64,000 nt of DNA from Pseudomonas fortuita (GTDB lineage: Bacteria > Pseudomonadota > Gammaproteobacteria > Pseudomonadales > Pseudomonadaceae), in NCBI RefSeq assembly GCF_026898135.2, contig NZ_CP114035.2:2831501-2895500 (forward strand), read 5' to 3'. Position 1 is the first letter of the stretch. Each line of letters begins with the position of its first letter. Made by a program: the position numbers and the translations under genes. Below are positions 7,114-16,300 of the stretch, piece after piece. A model generated the notes under the pieces. It made no database searches and had not been told where the DNA came from. It was given only the letters and a program-made list of their open reading frames with translations.

Positions 7114-8162
7114 GGGTGGGCTCCGGTGCTGAGCGATTCACGGCTGCGGCGGTTGAACGATTCCGAGTAGGCAGCCGAACGGGCGGCGAGGATGGGGTCG
7201 GCAGATGCCTCTATGCCTCGGGGGAGGATCAACGGGTCGAAGTTGAGGTCGCGGCATGCCCCCTGTTCGGGGGCGTCGACCTGTTCCAGCACCAGGGTGC
7301 CGGCGTCTACGCTGCGCCGTTCGGCAGGCCAGGGCCGGGCAGGGTCGTCCACAGCATCGCCGGGTTCAGCCAGCACCAGACGAAGCGTCCAGCGTAACGG
7401 GCCCTGGGCCAGGCGTTGCTGCAGGTCGTGTTGCAGAAACTGTTTGTCATCAATCTGGGTGGGCAGCGCGGCAAACGCGGTTTGTGGCTCAAGCTGCCAG
7501 CGCACCGGGTGGCGGGCGCCGCTTGCATCTATCAGCTGAAAGGCATTGATGCTGTGGTATTGGGTGCTGGCGAAGCTGTTGCTGGGCTTGTAGCCCGCCG
7601 CCCACTGGCGAAACGCTGCGCTTTCCGGGTGGGCTGCGAAGAACGCCTGCATGCTGGCGGGGTTCGGTTTGCCGGTGGCCGGGTCTGGCGTACTCGCCAG
7701 TACTTGCTCGTAGAACCCTTGCGGGGTGCTTATCGCCAGCACAGGCGGGGTGTTCATGCCGGTGCGCCAGACCTGCCCGTCGTCGGTGCTCAGCTGAATG
7801 GCCAGGCTGCGTACGGGTATGCTTGTGTCCGGGGCATACGGGTTGGCGCCGCCAATGGCGAAGCGGCCGATCACCGGGACACGCGCCTGGCTGAATACGC
7901 GCGCCGTGGACAGGTTGGCGGCCTGCCCGCTGGCCTGGAAGTAGCCACTGACACACAGGCCCTTGGCGTGGTTCTTGCGGTAGCCTGGGTAGTGCCCGGC
8001 TTGGGCCTCGAAGGTGTCAATGATGCGCTGTGGTGTCAGCCGGGTTTCGCCAAGCCAGCCGGCGGCATAGGCAAAGCCGGCACCTGCGGCCAGCATCACG
8101 GCGCCGATGGCAGCCAGGCGCAAGGCTTTCGCCGGGCCGTGCAAAGGTGAGTTCATGGTCAT
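7110..8162 (-). CDS. Catalase-family peroxidase, membrane anchored (SrpA-like)
   Basis: A 350-residue small haem catalase relative, shorter than monofunctional catalases (about 480 or more). A hydrophobic N-terminal segment (about residues 14-35) suggests export or a membrane anchor facing the periplasm. The distal His lies in R-K-N-H-A-K-G, and the proximal Tyr ligand motif R-S-A-A-Y-S-E-S-F is near the C-terminus (RxxxY). These proteins usually act as peroxidases with organic substrates. ATG 8162 and ATG 8156 are both possible. It is divergent from an ECF sigma gene and its promoter carries the same elements as the sigma gene promoter. Confidence 0.88.
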   Translation of the reverse strand: MTMNSPLHGPAKALRLAAIGAVMLAAGAGFAYAAGWLGETRLTPQRIIDTFEAQAGHYPGYRKNHAKGLCVSGYFQASGQAANLSTARVFSQARVPVIGRFAIGGANPYAPDTSIPVRSLAIQLSTDDGQVWRTGMNTPPVLAISTPQGFYEQVLASTPDPATGKPNPASMQAFFAAHPESAAFRQWAAGYKPSNSFASTQYHSINAFQLIDASGARHPVRWQLEPQTAFAALPTQIDDKQFLQHDLQQRLAQGPLRWTLRLVLAEPGDAVDDPARPWPAERRSVDAGTLVLEQVDAPEQGACRDLNFDPLILPRGIEASADPILAARSAAYSESFNRRSRESLSTGAHP

Positions 8163-8189
8163 CGTCCGGTTTGGTGAATGTGCCAGTAC

Positions 8190-8214
8190 GACGGGGCAGG
8201 GAAAAATTTATTCC
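8190..8214 (-). promoter_or_regulatory. ECF-type promoter of the catalase/b561 operon
   Basis: On the minus strand GGAATA (8214-8209) is followed after exactly 15 bases by CGTC (8193-8190), the usual layout of an ECF sigma promoter. The same pair with the same spacing occurs on the plus strand in front of the sigma gene. Confidence 0.6.
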
Positions 8215-8221
8215 ATCGACG

Positions 8222-8246
8222 GGAATAGAATTTCCTGGTGGGCGTC
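8222..8246 (+). promoter_or_regulatory. ECF-type promoter of the sigma/anti-sigma operon
   Basis: GGAATA (8222-8227), 15 bases, CGTC (8243-8246), located 40 bases upstream of the sigma gene start. It matches the divergent promoter, which supports autoregulation by the encoded sigma factor. Confidence 0.6.
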
Positions 8247-8285
8247 TGCCTTTACAATGACTACTTCAAAGGCCGGGACTTTGCC

Positions 8286-8807
8286 ATGCATGATCTGGAC
8301 GACCACCAGTGGCGCGAGCTGCTGGCCCGCCTGCGCCGTTTTGCCGTGTGGCTGACCCGCGAGCCGGGCAGCGCCGATGACCTGGTGCAGGCTACGGTCG
8401 AGCGGGCCCTGAGCCGACGTGACCAGCAACGCGATGCCGAGGCGCTGCGGGCTTGGCTGTTTACCATCCTCTATCGGCTTTTCCTTGACGGTAAGCGTCG
8501 CGACCGCCTGCATGCGCGCTGGCTGTCGTGGTTCGGCCGTGCCGAGAGCGAGGAGGAGCCGCTCGGGGCCAACCTTGAGGCGATTGTCCTGGCCCAGGCC
8601 GACTTGCAGGCATTTGCCCGGCTGACGGCCGAACAGCGCGCCTTGTTGCTGCTTATCAGCATCGAAGGCTTGAGTTACAAGGAAGCTGCCCAGGCCTTGG
8701 GCATCCCCATCGGCACTGTGATGTCGCGCCTGTCGCGCGCCCGCAGTGCCTTGCGCGAACTGACCGAGGGCAACCCTCAGCCCCCGGCCTTGCGGAGACT
8801 GAAATGA
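8286..8807 (+). CDS. ECF-family RNA polymerase sigma factor
   Basis: A 173-residue sigma-70 of the extracytoplasmic-function class. Region 2 includes A-D-D-L-V-Q-A-T-V-E-R-A-L and A-W-L-F-T-I-L-Y-R-L-F-L-D; region 4 is L-S-Y-K-E-A-A-Q-A-L-G-I-P-I-G-T-V-M-S-R-L near the C-terminus. ATG 8286 was chosen as the only start that places region 2 at the normal distance; the open frame before it is promoter DNA. It overlaps the anti-sigma gene by four bases (ATGA) and is divergent from the catalase/cytochrome genes, which are its likely targets. Confidence 0.92.
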   Translation: MHDLDDHQWRELLARLRRFAVWLTREPGSADDLVQATVERALSRRDQQRDAEALRAWLFTILYRLFLDGKRRDRLHARWLSWFGRAESEEEPLGANLEAIVLAQADLQAFARLTAEQRALLLLISIEGLSYKEAAQALGIPIGTVMSRLSRARSALRELTEGNPQPPALRRLK

Positions 8808-9556
8808 CGCGTCTGATCCCCAGCGAAGACGAATTGCACGCTTACGTCGATGAGCGCCTGGCGCCTGCGCGCCGGGCCGAAGTGCAGGCCTGGCTGGCGG
8901 CCAACCCGCAGGCTGCGGCACGGGTAGAGGGCTGGCGCGCCGATGCCCGCCGGTTGCGTACGGCGCTGGCCGGGTTTGGCGAACTGCCCGGGGCGGCGCA
9001 GCTGGACCTTGGGCAGTTGCGTCGGCAATTGCGCCAGCGTCGGCAGCGGCGCTGGGCCACCGCGGCGGTGGTCGTGCTGGCATTGGGCGTCGGAGGGCTG
9101 GGCGGCTGGCAGGTGCGCGATGCGTCCCTGGCACGAGCCGACCAGCCCATGGCCGATGCTGTCCAGGCGCACCGGTTGTTTGCCGCCAGCGAGGCGCTGG
9201 ATATCCAGGCCAGTGATCCAGGGCAGTTGCGCGACTGGTTGGGGCGGCATTTCAGCCGCGTTGGGCAATTGCCGGACCTGGCGGGCTATGGCTTCAAACC
9301 GGTGGGGGCGCGCTTGCTCAGCAACGAGCAGGGGCCGGCGGCGCTGCTGGTGTTTGAAGATGGCAAGGGCCAGCGCATCAGCCTGTTCCTGCGCTCACCG
9401 GGCGAGCTTTATCGGCGCATGCCAGACGGGCAGCGGGTTGATGGCCAGCTGGAGGCGCGGTACTGGTCGCATGGGGCTTACAACTTCGCCTTGGTCAGCG
9501 CGGCGGACGATGCGCGTGGGGCCGGGGTGGGGGAGGCGTTGCGGTTGGGGTTGTGA
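8804..9556 (+). CDS. Anti-sigma factor, single-pass membrane protein
   Basis: A 250-residue protein. The N-terminal cytoplasmic part begins with E-D-E-L-H-A-Y-V-D-E-R-L and A-R-R-A-E-V-Q-A-W-L, as in ECF anti-sigma domains, but lacks the zinc-binding HxxxCxxC motif. One transmembrane helix spans about residues 87-106; the rest is periplasmic and probably senses the signal. It should hold the co-encoded sigma inactive until stress releases it. Translational coupling with the sigma gene keeps the two in balance. Confidence 0.88.
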   Translation: MTRLIPSEDELHAYVDERLAPARRAEVQAWLAANPQAAARVEGWRADARRLRTALAGFGELPGAAQLDLGQLRRQLRQRRQRRWATAAVVVLALGVGGLGGWQVRDASLARADQPMADAVQAHRLFAASEALDIQASDPGQLRDWLGRHFSRVGQLPDLAGYGFKPVGARLLSNEQGPAALLVFEDGKGQRISLFLRSPGELYRRMPDGQRVDGQLEARYWSHGAYNFALVSAADDARGAGVGEALRLGL

Positions 9557-9587
9557 GTGCTCGCCATAACAATTTCAGCGCCTGTGC

Positions 9588-9838
9588 GATCGAGCGCCGC
9601 CCGCGCGGCGCTTCGCGGGGCAAGCCCGCTCCCACATTTGTTGCAACGTACCGAACCTGTCAGGCCATGGTTGTCAGCCTTGTTGGCTTGACGCAATTTC
9701 CTGGCTGGCGCTGCCGCCCCCCACCCATCTCAAGCCATGCACCAAGGCTGACCACGCCGTTTCCATAGGCATGGCCATGTTGCAACAAATGTGGGAGCGG
9801 GCTTGCCCCGCGAAGCGCCGCCCGCGCGGCGCTCGGTC
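9588..9838. repeat. Inverted REP pair (BIME-like) with long arms
   Basis: Two REP units (9588-9647 and 9780-9838) face each other; their arms match over about 59 bases with only a few mismatches and include the P. putida REP core (TTCGCGGGGCAAGCCCGCT, then CCCACA). The spacer also has partial inverted similarity around AGCCTTG/CAAGGCT. The 331-base gap between the anti-sigma gene and xthA holds nothing else I can support; a short open frame in it is a by-product of the repeat. Confidence 0.85.
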
Positions 9839-9887
9839 TAACCGGCACTACAAGCCCCAAGGCGTGTACCTTGGGCCCACACCAGAA

Positions 9888-10700
9888 TCAGCTCAACTCC
9901 AACCAGATCGGCGCATGGTCCGAGGGCTTTTCCATGCCACGCAGTTCATAGTCCACGCCCGCTGCCTTGATGCGCGGCACCAGGTGCTGCGAGGCCATGA
10001 TCAGGTCGATGCGCAGGCCACGTTTGGGATCGTCCTCGAAACCCCGGCTGCGGTAGTCGAACCAGCTGAAACGGTCGGTCACGTCGGGGTGCAGGTGGCG
10101 GAAGCTGTCAACCAGGCCCCAGCCTTTCAAGCGCTCCATCCACTCACGCTCTTCAGGCAGGAAACTGCACTTGCCAGTCTTCAGCCAGCGCTTGGCATTG
10201 TCTGGGCCGATGCCGATATCGCAGTCCTGCGGCGAGATGTTCATGTCACCCATTACCAGCAGTGGCTGGTCGTTGCGGAACTGGCCTTCCAGCAGTGCCT
10301 GCAGGTCGCTGTAGAAACGCTGCTTGGCCGGGAATTTGGTGGGGTGGTCGCGGCTTTCGCCCTGGGGGAAATAGCCGTTCATGATGGTGATCGGGTTGCC
10401 ATCTGCATCGGCGAAGGTGCCCCAGATGAAGCGGCGCTGGGCCTCTTCTTCATCGGTGGCAAAGCCTTTGTGCAGGCTCAATGGAGCCTGGCGCGACAGT
10501 AGAGCCACGCCGTAGTGGCCTTTCTGGCCGTGGTAGTGCACGTGGTAACCCAGCGCCTGCACGTAGGCCAGCGGAAACTGATCGTCGCTGACCTTGGTTT
10601 CCTGCAGGCCGATCACGTCCGGCTGGTGCTTTTCGATGAGCGCTGCCAGCTGATGCGGGCGTGCTCGCAGGCCGTTGATGTTGAAACAGACGATCTTCAT
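9888..10700 (-). CDS. xthA: Exodeoxyribonuclease III (AP endonuclease)
   Basis: A 270-residue enzyme of the exonuclease III/APE1 family that cleaves abasic sites and removes 3' blocks in base-excision repair. Conserved motifs appear in order: F-N-I-N-G-L-R-A-R at the start, G-L-Q-E-T-K (metal-binding Glu), [11 protein letters not shown] (Asp and Asn of the active site), and S-D-H-A-P-I-W at the end (catalytic Asp-His). Length equals the family norm. Transcribed alone, divergent from a GNAT gene. Confidence 0.95.
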   Translation of the reverse strand: MKIVCFNINGLRARPHQLAALIEKHQPDVIGLQETKVSDDQFPLAYVQALGYHVHYHGQKGHYGVALLSRQAPLSLHKGFATDEEEAQRRFIWGTFADADGNPITIMNGYFPQGESRDHPTKFPAKQRFYSDLQALLEGQFRNDQPLLVMGDMNISPQDCDIGIGPDNAKRWLKTGKCSFLPEEREWMERLKGWGLVDSFRHLHPDVTDRFSWFDYRSRGFEDDPKRGLRIDLIMASQHLVPRIKAAGVDYELRGMEKPSDHAPIWLELS

Positions 10701-10862
10701 GGAAAGACAATCCCGGTAAAAGGCGGGATGCTAGCCGACATCGCCCCACATCACCAGCGTGGCGGCCTCCGGCCCCTGCTGCTAACGTGCTGTAGGGGGT
10801 GAACGAAGCGCGGTGGTGCACCTCCAAGGCAATGTACGCCCATTCCAGGAGGTCTGCCCGCA

Positions 10863-11513
10863 ATGCCCGAAACCACTGCCGCCCCGGCTCAAGTCTGCCT
10901 GCTTGATGATGGCTATAGCCGCGAAGCGCGTTCGCTGCTGTACAACGCCTACCGCCACGAACCCACCTTCGCCTATATCTTCGAAGCCCAGCGCCCGGGG
11001 TATGAGCGACGCTTGCGGGTAATGGTGCGCGAATGGGTGCGCCAGCATTTCTACCTGCAATTACCTGCCATCGGCTTGCTGGTGGACGACCGCCTGATTG
11101 CCATGGCCCTGATCGTGCCGCCGGTGCGCCGGTTGGGCGTTGCCGACAGCTGGGCCTGGCGCCTGCGCATGATCCTCGGCACTGGCCTGCGCTGCACGCG
11201 GCGTTACATGGACTACCAGGCCGCCCTGGCCACCTGCCTGCCCACCGATCAGGTGCATGTGTTGCCACTGCTGGGGGTACATCCGCAATTTCAGGGCAAG
11301 CATTACGGGGAGCAATTGTTACAAGCCGTGCACGACTGGTGCGCGGATCAACCAGGCACCCAGGGCGTAGTGCTCGACACCGGCAATGAGCATTACCTGG
11401 CCTTTTACCAGCGCCAGGGCTATGAAGAAATTGGTGAGGTCGCCGTAGGACCGATCCGGGAACGGGTGTTCTTCCATCCCAATCCAGTCTCTTCAACGTC
11501 CACTTTTGCCTGA
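10863..11513 (+). CDS. GNAT family N-acetyltransferase
   Basis: A 216-residue acyl-CoA-dependent transferase. The C-terminal half has the GNAT acetyl-CoA fold: L-L-G-V-H-P-Q-F-Q-G-K-H-Y-G-E-Q-L-L matches motif A (V-x-P-x-x-Q/R-x-x-G-x-G/A) and L-D-T-G-N-E-H-Y-L-A-F-Y-Q-R-Q-G-Y-E matches motif B. An AGGAGG lies about ten bases upstream of the ATG. The substrate is unknown. It precedes tamA by 52 bases on the same strand, so it may share a transcript. Confidence 0.88.
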   Translation: MPETTAAPAQVCLLDDGYSREARSLLYNAYRHEPTFAYIFEAQRPGYERRLRVMVREWVRQHFYLQLPAIGLLVDDRLIAMALIVPPVRRLGVADSWAWRLRMILGTGLRCTRRYMDYQAALATCLPTDQVHVLPLLGVHPQFQGKHYGEQLLQAVHDWCADQPGTQGVVLDTGNEHYLAFYQRQGYEEIGEVAVGPIRERVFFHPNPVSSTSTFA

Positions 11514-11565
11514 ACATCCCGCCAGGCGGCTCCCTTGAGCGCCTGGCTCTGGTAGCATTTGCCGC

Positions 11566-13308
11566 ATGACGTATTCAGGAAGATTGACCTGGGGCCTGGT
11601 TTTCTGGGCCGCCAGTTTCGCAGCATGGGGCCAGAGCGAGTTGCTGGTGAAGGTAAAACCAGCCAACAAGGCGCTCAAGGCCAATGTCGAAGGCTATATA
11701 GGCACCCTTGGTGACCGCGATGAAGAAGCATTGTTACGCTTCAGTCGCGGGGCAGAGGAGCAGGCGCGCAAAGCCGCGCAGGCACTTGGCTACTACCAGG
11801 CGCAGATCGACAGCGAGGTCAAGCCGCCCAGAGATGCAGACCATTCCCCGCAACTGGTCATCAGCATCAACCCGGGCGAGCCGATTCGCCTGCGCAACGT
11901 GACCGTGCGTATCGAAGGCCCGGCCAGCGAAATGAAGGCCTTTCGCATGCCCGACAGCCGGGCGCTGCGCGCAGGCGAACAGCTCAACCACGGCCATTAC
12001 GAAGATGCCAAGCGGCTGATCCAGAACCAGGCGTCGCGCTACGGCTTTTTCAGCGGCCGCTTCAGCCGTCAGCGCCTTGCGGTCGACCCGCAGGCCGGTG
12101 TGGCCGATATCGAACTGGTCTACCAGAGTGGCCCGCGCTATCGCCTGGGCGCCGTCACCTTCGGCGGCGACACGCCGCTGGACGACGACCTGCTGCAGCG
12201 CATGGTGTCGTTCAAGCCAGGCACGCCCTACGACTCGGAACTGATCGCCGAACTGAACAATGACCTGCAATCGAGCGGCTATTTCGAAGGCGTACGGGTG
12301 GATGCGGCGCCCACTGCTGCCGTGGGTGAAGAAATCCCGGTGGATGTCCGCCTGGAAACCCGCAAACCACGCACCATGGGGCTGGGTCTGGGCTTCTCGA
12401 CCGACGTCGGTCCGCGTGGCAAGGCCAACTGGACCCGCCATTGGGTCAACCCGCAGGGCCACAGTTACGGTTGGGAAACCGAGCTGTCCGCCCCCCGACA
12501 GAACGTTGGCCTGTGGTATGACATCCCCCTCGACCCGCCACTGACCGACAAGCTGCGCTTTGCCGGTGGTTACCAGAACGAGGAGCTGGCAGGTACCGAT
12601 ACACTCAGCAAACTGCTGACAGTGGGCCCAGAGTGGCACAGCAAGCTGCCCAGCGGCTGGCAGCGGGTCATTTCGCTCAAGTACCAGCGCGAGGAGTATC
12701 GCCTGGGTGACGATTCCGGGCTGAGCAACCTGCTGATGCCTGGCGTGAGCTATTCGTTTCTGCGCAGTGACAATCGCATCGATCCGCACAACGGCTACCG
12801 CCTGCAGTTCGATGTACAAGGGGCCAAGGAAGGGCTGGTTTCCGACACCAACCTGTTGCACGGCAACGTACTGCTCAAGGGCTTGACCACGCTTGGCCAC
12901 AACCACCGCCTTCTGGGGCGCGTGCAGTTCGGTGGCAGTGCCACCAACGGCTTCAAGAACAACATTCCGCCGTCGCTGCGCTTCTTCGCCGGTGGCGACC
13001 AGAGCGTGCGTGGCTATGACTACCAGACCCTGTCACCGAAGAACAGCGATGGCGACCGCATCGGCGGGCGCTACCTGGTAGCCGGCAGTGTCGAGTACCA
13101 GTATTCGCTGACTCAAAAGTGGCGGATCGCGACGTTTGTCGATCAGGGGAACTCGTTCAACAACCTTGAGCTACCCAGCCTAAAGACCGGTGTCGGTTTT
13201 GGCGTGCGCTGGGTATCGCCGGTCGGGCCGTTGCGACTCGACCTGGCCAAGGCGCTGGATGACGAAGGGGGCATTCGCCTGCACTTTTCCATGGGGCCTG
13301 AGTTGTGA
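11566..13308 (+). CDS. tamA: Translocation and assembly module subunit TamA
   Basis: A 580-residue outer-membrane protein of the Omp85/BamA superfamily. Residues 1-23 are a signal peptide; three POTRA domains follow (about residues 25-265), then a 16-strand barrel. The Omp85 signature is seen as F-F-A-G-G-D-Q-S-V-R-G-Y-D-Y. With TamB it promotes insertion of outer-membrane proteins and phospholipid transfer between the membranes. It overlaps tamB by four bases (GTGA), the usual tamAB layout. Confidence 0.93.
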   Translation: MTYSGRLTWGLVFWAASFAAWGQSELLVKVKPANKALKANVEGYIGTLGDRDEEALLRFSRGAEEQARKAAQALGYYQAQIDSEVKPPRDADHSPQLVISINPGEPIRLRNVTVRIEGPASEMKAFRMPDSRALRAGEQLNHGHYEDAKRLIQNQASRYGFFSGRFSRQRLAVDPQAGVADIELVYQSGPRYRLGAVTFGGDTPLDDDLLQRMVSFKPGTPYDSELIAELNNDLQSSGYFEGVRVDAAPTAAVGEEIPVDVRLETRKPRTMGLGLGFSTDVGPRGKANWTRHWVNPQGHSYGWETELSAPRQNVGLWYDIPLDPPLTDKLRFAGGYQNEELAGTDTLSKLLTVGPEWHSKLPSGWQRVISLKYQREEYRLGDDSGLSNLLMPGVSYSFLRSDNRIDPHNGYRLQFDVQGAKEGLVSDTNLLHGNVLLKGLTTLGHNHRLLGRVQFGGSATNGFKNNIPPSLRFFAGGDQSVRGYDYQTLSPKNSDGDRIGGRYLVAGSVEYQYSLTQKWRIATFVDQGNSFNNLELPSLKTGVGFGVRWVSPVGPLRLDLAKALDDEGGIRLHFSMGPEL

Positions 13309-16300
13309 AACGCGTGATCAAGTACATTCTGCTGGGCCTGCTAGGTGTGGTCGCGAGCCTGGGCGTAGGGCTGGGCCTGTTGCTGGGTACCGAAGCGGGC
13401 AGCCGCTGGACGCTGGGCAAAGTGCCAGGGCTTGAGGTGGCTGATTTCCAGGGCCGCTTGGCGGGCAGCTGGCAGGCCAGCGTGCTGCGCTGGGCCGATG
13501 GTGGCAATACGGTAGAGGTGCAGGCACCGCTATTCGCCTGGTCGCCTGCCTGTCTGATGCGCGCCACTCTGTGCATCGACCAGTTGCAGGCACAACGCAT
13601 TGACATGGCCTTTGCGCCAAGTGCCGAGCCGGCCGACAGCGGCCCGCTGCAGTTGCCAGCGCTGCGCTTGCCGCTGGCCATCGAGCTGGGCGAAGTCAAG
13701 GTCGGCCAGCTGCGGCTGGATGGCAGCGACCTGCTGGGTGATCTGCAACTGGCGGCGCACTGGACCGGCACCGGGATGCACATCGACAGCCTGCACCTGC
13801 AGCGCGATGAGCTGCAACTGGACCTGCAGGGCGACCTGCAGCCCGAAGGTGACTGGCCATTGCAACTCCAGGGGCAGCTGCAACTGCCCGCCGTAGACGG
13901 CAAAGCCTGGCAGCTGGCGCTGACGGCAACCGGAGAATTACAAAAGACCCTGAAACTTGCCGGCACCAGCCGTGGTTATCTCGACGCCACGCTGAGCGGG
14001 CAGTTGCAAGCGTTGGCCGAGCATCTGCCGGCGACCCTGCAGATTCGTTCAGAGGCGTTCAAACCGGCGGGCTCGTTGCCCGATACGTTGCAGTTGAATC
14101 AGCTCGTGCTTGATGCCAAGGGCGATCTGTTCAAGGGCTATCAACTGTCGGGAACGGCCAACCTGCCGGCTGAACAGTCGCCGATCGCGTTGGCGCTGTC
14201 CGGGTTGGTCGACAGCAAAGGCGCCAGGCTCGATGCCCTTGACCTGACTGCCAGCGACACCCAGCGCGTGAAACTGCAGGCCACGACCGACTGGCAGCAA
14301 GGCCTGACCGCCGATGCGCAGCTGGACTGGCAGGACTTCCCGTGGTTGCGGCTGTACCCGCTGGAGGCGCCGCCCGAGGTCACCCTCAAGCGCTTCAGTA
14401 CCCAGGTGCATTATCGCGATGGCAATTACCAGGGCACCTTCAAAGGCGACCTGGACGGCCCGGCAGGGGCGTTCAGCCTGGCCAGCCCGTTCGAAGGTGA
14501 CCTGACCCAGGTGAAACTGCCGCAACTGGCGCTGACCGCCGGGCAAGGCAAGGCTGCCGGCAGTGTGGCCGTGCGTTTTGCCGACACTTTGGCTTGGGAT
14601 GTCGACTTGCAGCTTTCGGCGCTCGACCCGGCGTATTGGCTGGCGGAGCTGCCGGGCACCTTGGCGGGGCCGCTGCGCAGCAAAGGCGAGATGAAGGGCG
14701 AGGTGCTCACCCTTGATGCCCAACTTGACCTCAAAGGCCGCCTGCGCGGCCAGCCGGCAGTGCTCAAGGCCGAAGCGCAGGGGGCAGGGCAGAGCTGGAC
14801 CCTCGGCGCCCTGGCGATCCAGCTGGGTGACAACCGTATCAACGGCAGTGGCAGCTTGCAGCAGCGCCTGGCCGGGCGAATCGACCTTGACCTGCCGCGC
14901 CTGGGCCAGCTGTGGCCAAGGCTGCAGGGCCAGGTCAAGGGCCGGCTGGATGTTGCCGGCACCTTGCAGGCTCCGCAAGGCACGCTGACCTTGCAGGGCC
15001 AGCGCTTGGCCCAGGCCGAAAACCGGCTGCAACAGCTGGACCTGGATGCCCGCCTGGACAACGCCCAGCGCGGTGTGATCGAGCTAAAGGCCACTGGCAT
15101 TCACCTGGGCGACACGGCATTGGGCACGCTGCAGGCCAACGGCAAAGGCGACATTCGCCAGCAAGCCTTGACCCTGGCGCTGGATGGCCCGCAGCTCAAG
15201 CTTGACCTCGGTCTGGATGGCCAGTTGAGCAAGGGTGACTGGCGTGGCCGCCTCGCGAGTGGGCGTATCCAGGCCGGTGGCCAGGATTGGCGGCTGCAAT
15301 CGCCGGCACGCCTGCAGCGCCTGGCCAGCGGCCAGCTGGACTTCGGTGCCCATTGCTGGCGCTCTGGCCAGGCCAGCCTTTGTGGTGACGACCAGCGGCT
15401 GGCGCCCGAGCCGCGCTTGCGTTACCACCTCAAGCAGTTCCCGCTGGACAGCCTTGCACAGTGGCTGCCAAAAGACTTCGCCTGGCAGGGCCTGCTCAAT
15501 GCGGATATCAATCTGGACATCCCGGCCAGCGGCCCCAAAGGCACCATTGTCATTGATGCCAGTGGCGGCACGCTGCGTGTGCGCGACAAGGGCCGTTGGG
15601 TCGATTTCCCCTATCAGGCCCTGCGTGTCGACAGCACGTTGGCGCCACGGCGTATCGATACCCGCCTGGCCTTCCGTGGAGAGCGCCTGGGCGAGCTCAA
15701 CGTCAATACGCGCCTCGACCCGCTGGGCAAGAACAAGCCGTTGTCAGGTGATTTCCGCCTAGCCGGGCTGGACCTGTCAGTGGCGCGCCCGTTCGTGCCG
15801 ATGGTCGAACGCCTGGCCGGGCAGCTCAACGGCAGTGGCCGGCTTTCAGGGACCTTGCTGACACCACAGGTCAACGGCAACCTGATGCTCAGCGGCGGTG
15901 AAGTGAGTGGCGCCGAGTTGCCGGCCAGCCTTGAGGACCTGTCGTTGCAGGCGCTGATCGCCGGCGAGCAGGTGCAACTCAATGGCAACTGGCGCAGCGG
16001 CGATGCAGGGCGGGGCCAGTTGAGTGGCAACCTCACGTGGGGCCAGGCGCTGGGCATGGACCTGCGCCTGCAAGGCCAGCAACTGCCAGTCACGGTTGAG
16101 CCCTATGCAACGCTGGAGGTCGCCCCGGACCTGACCTTGCGCCTGATCGACGACAAACTGGCGGTTACCGGCAAGGTGCAGGTACCCAAAGGCAAGATCA
16201 CCGTGCGTGAACTGCCGCCGTCAACCGTGAAGGTATCGGATGACACGGTAATCGTTGGTCATCAGACCGAAGAGGGCAAACCGCCCATGGCGATGGCCAT

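Noticed and set aside
9588..9838. Possible CRISPR or transposon ends in the paired repeats
   Set aside because: Only two inverted units, no regular spacers, no transposase gene, and the units match the P. putida REP seen elsewhere in the window.
9660..9860. 66-codon open frame inside the REP spacer
   Set aside because: Composed largely of repeat sequence; no Shine-Dalgarno.
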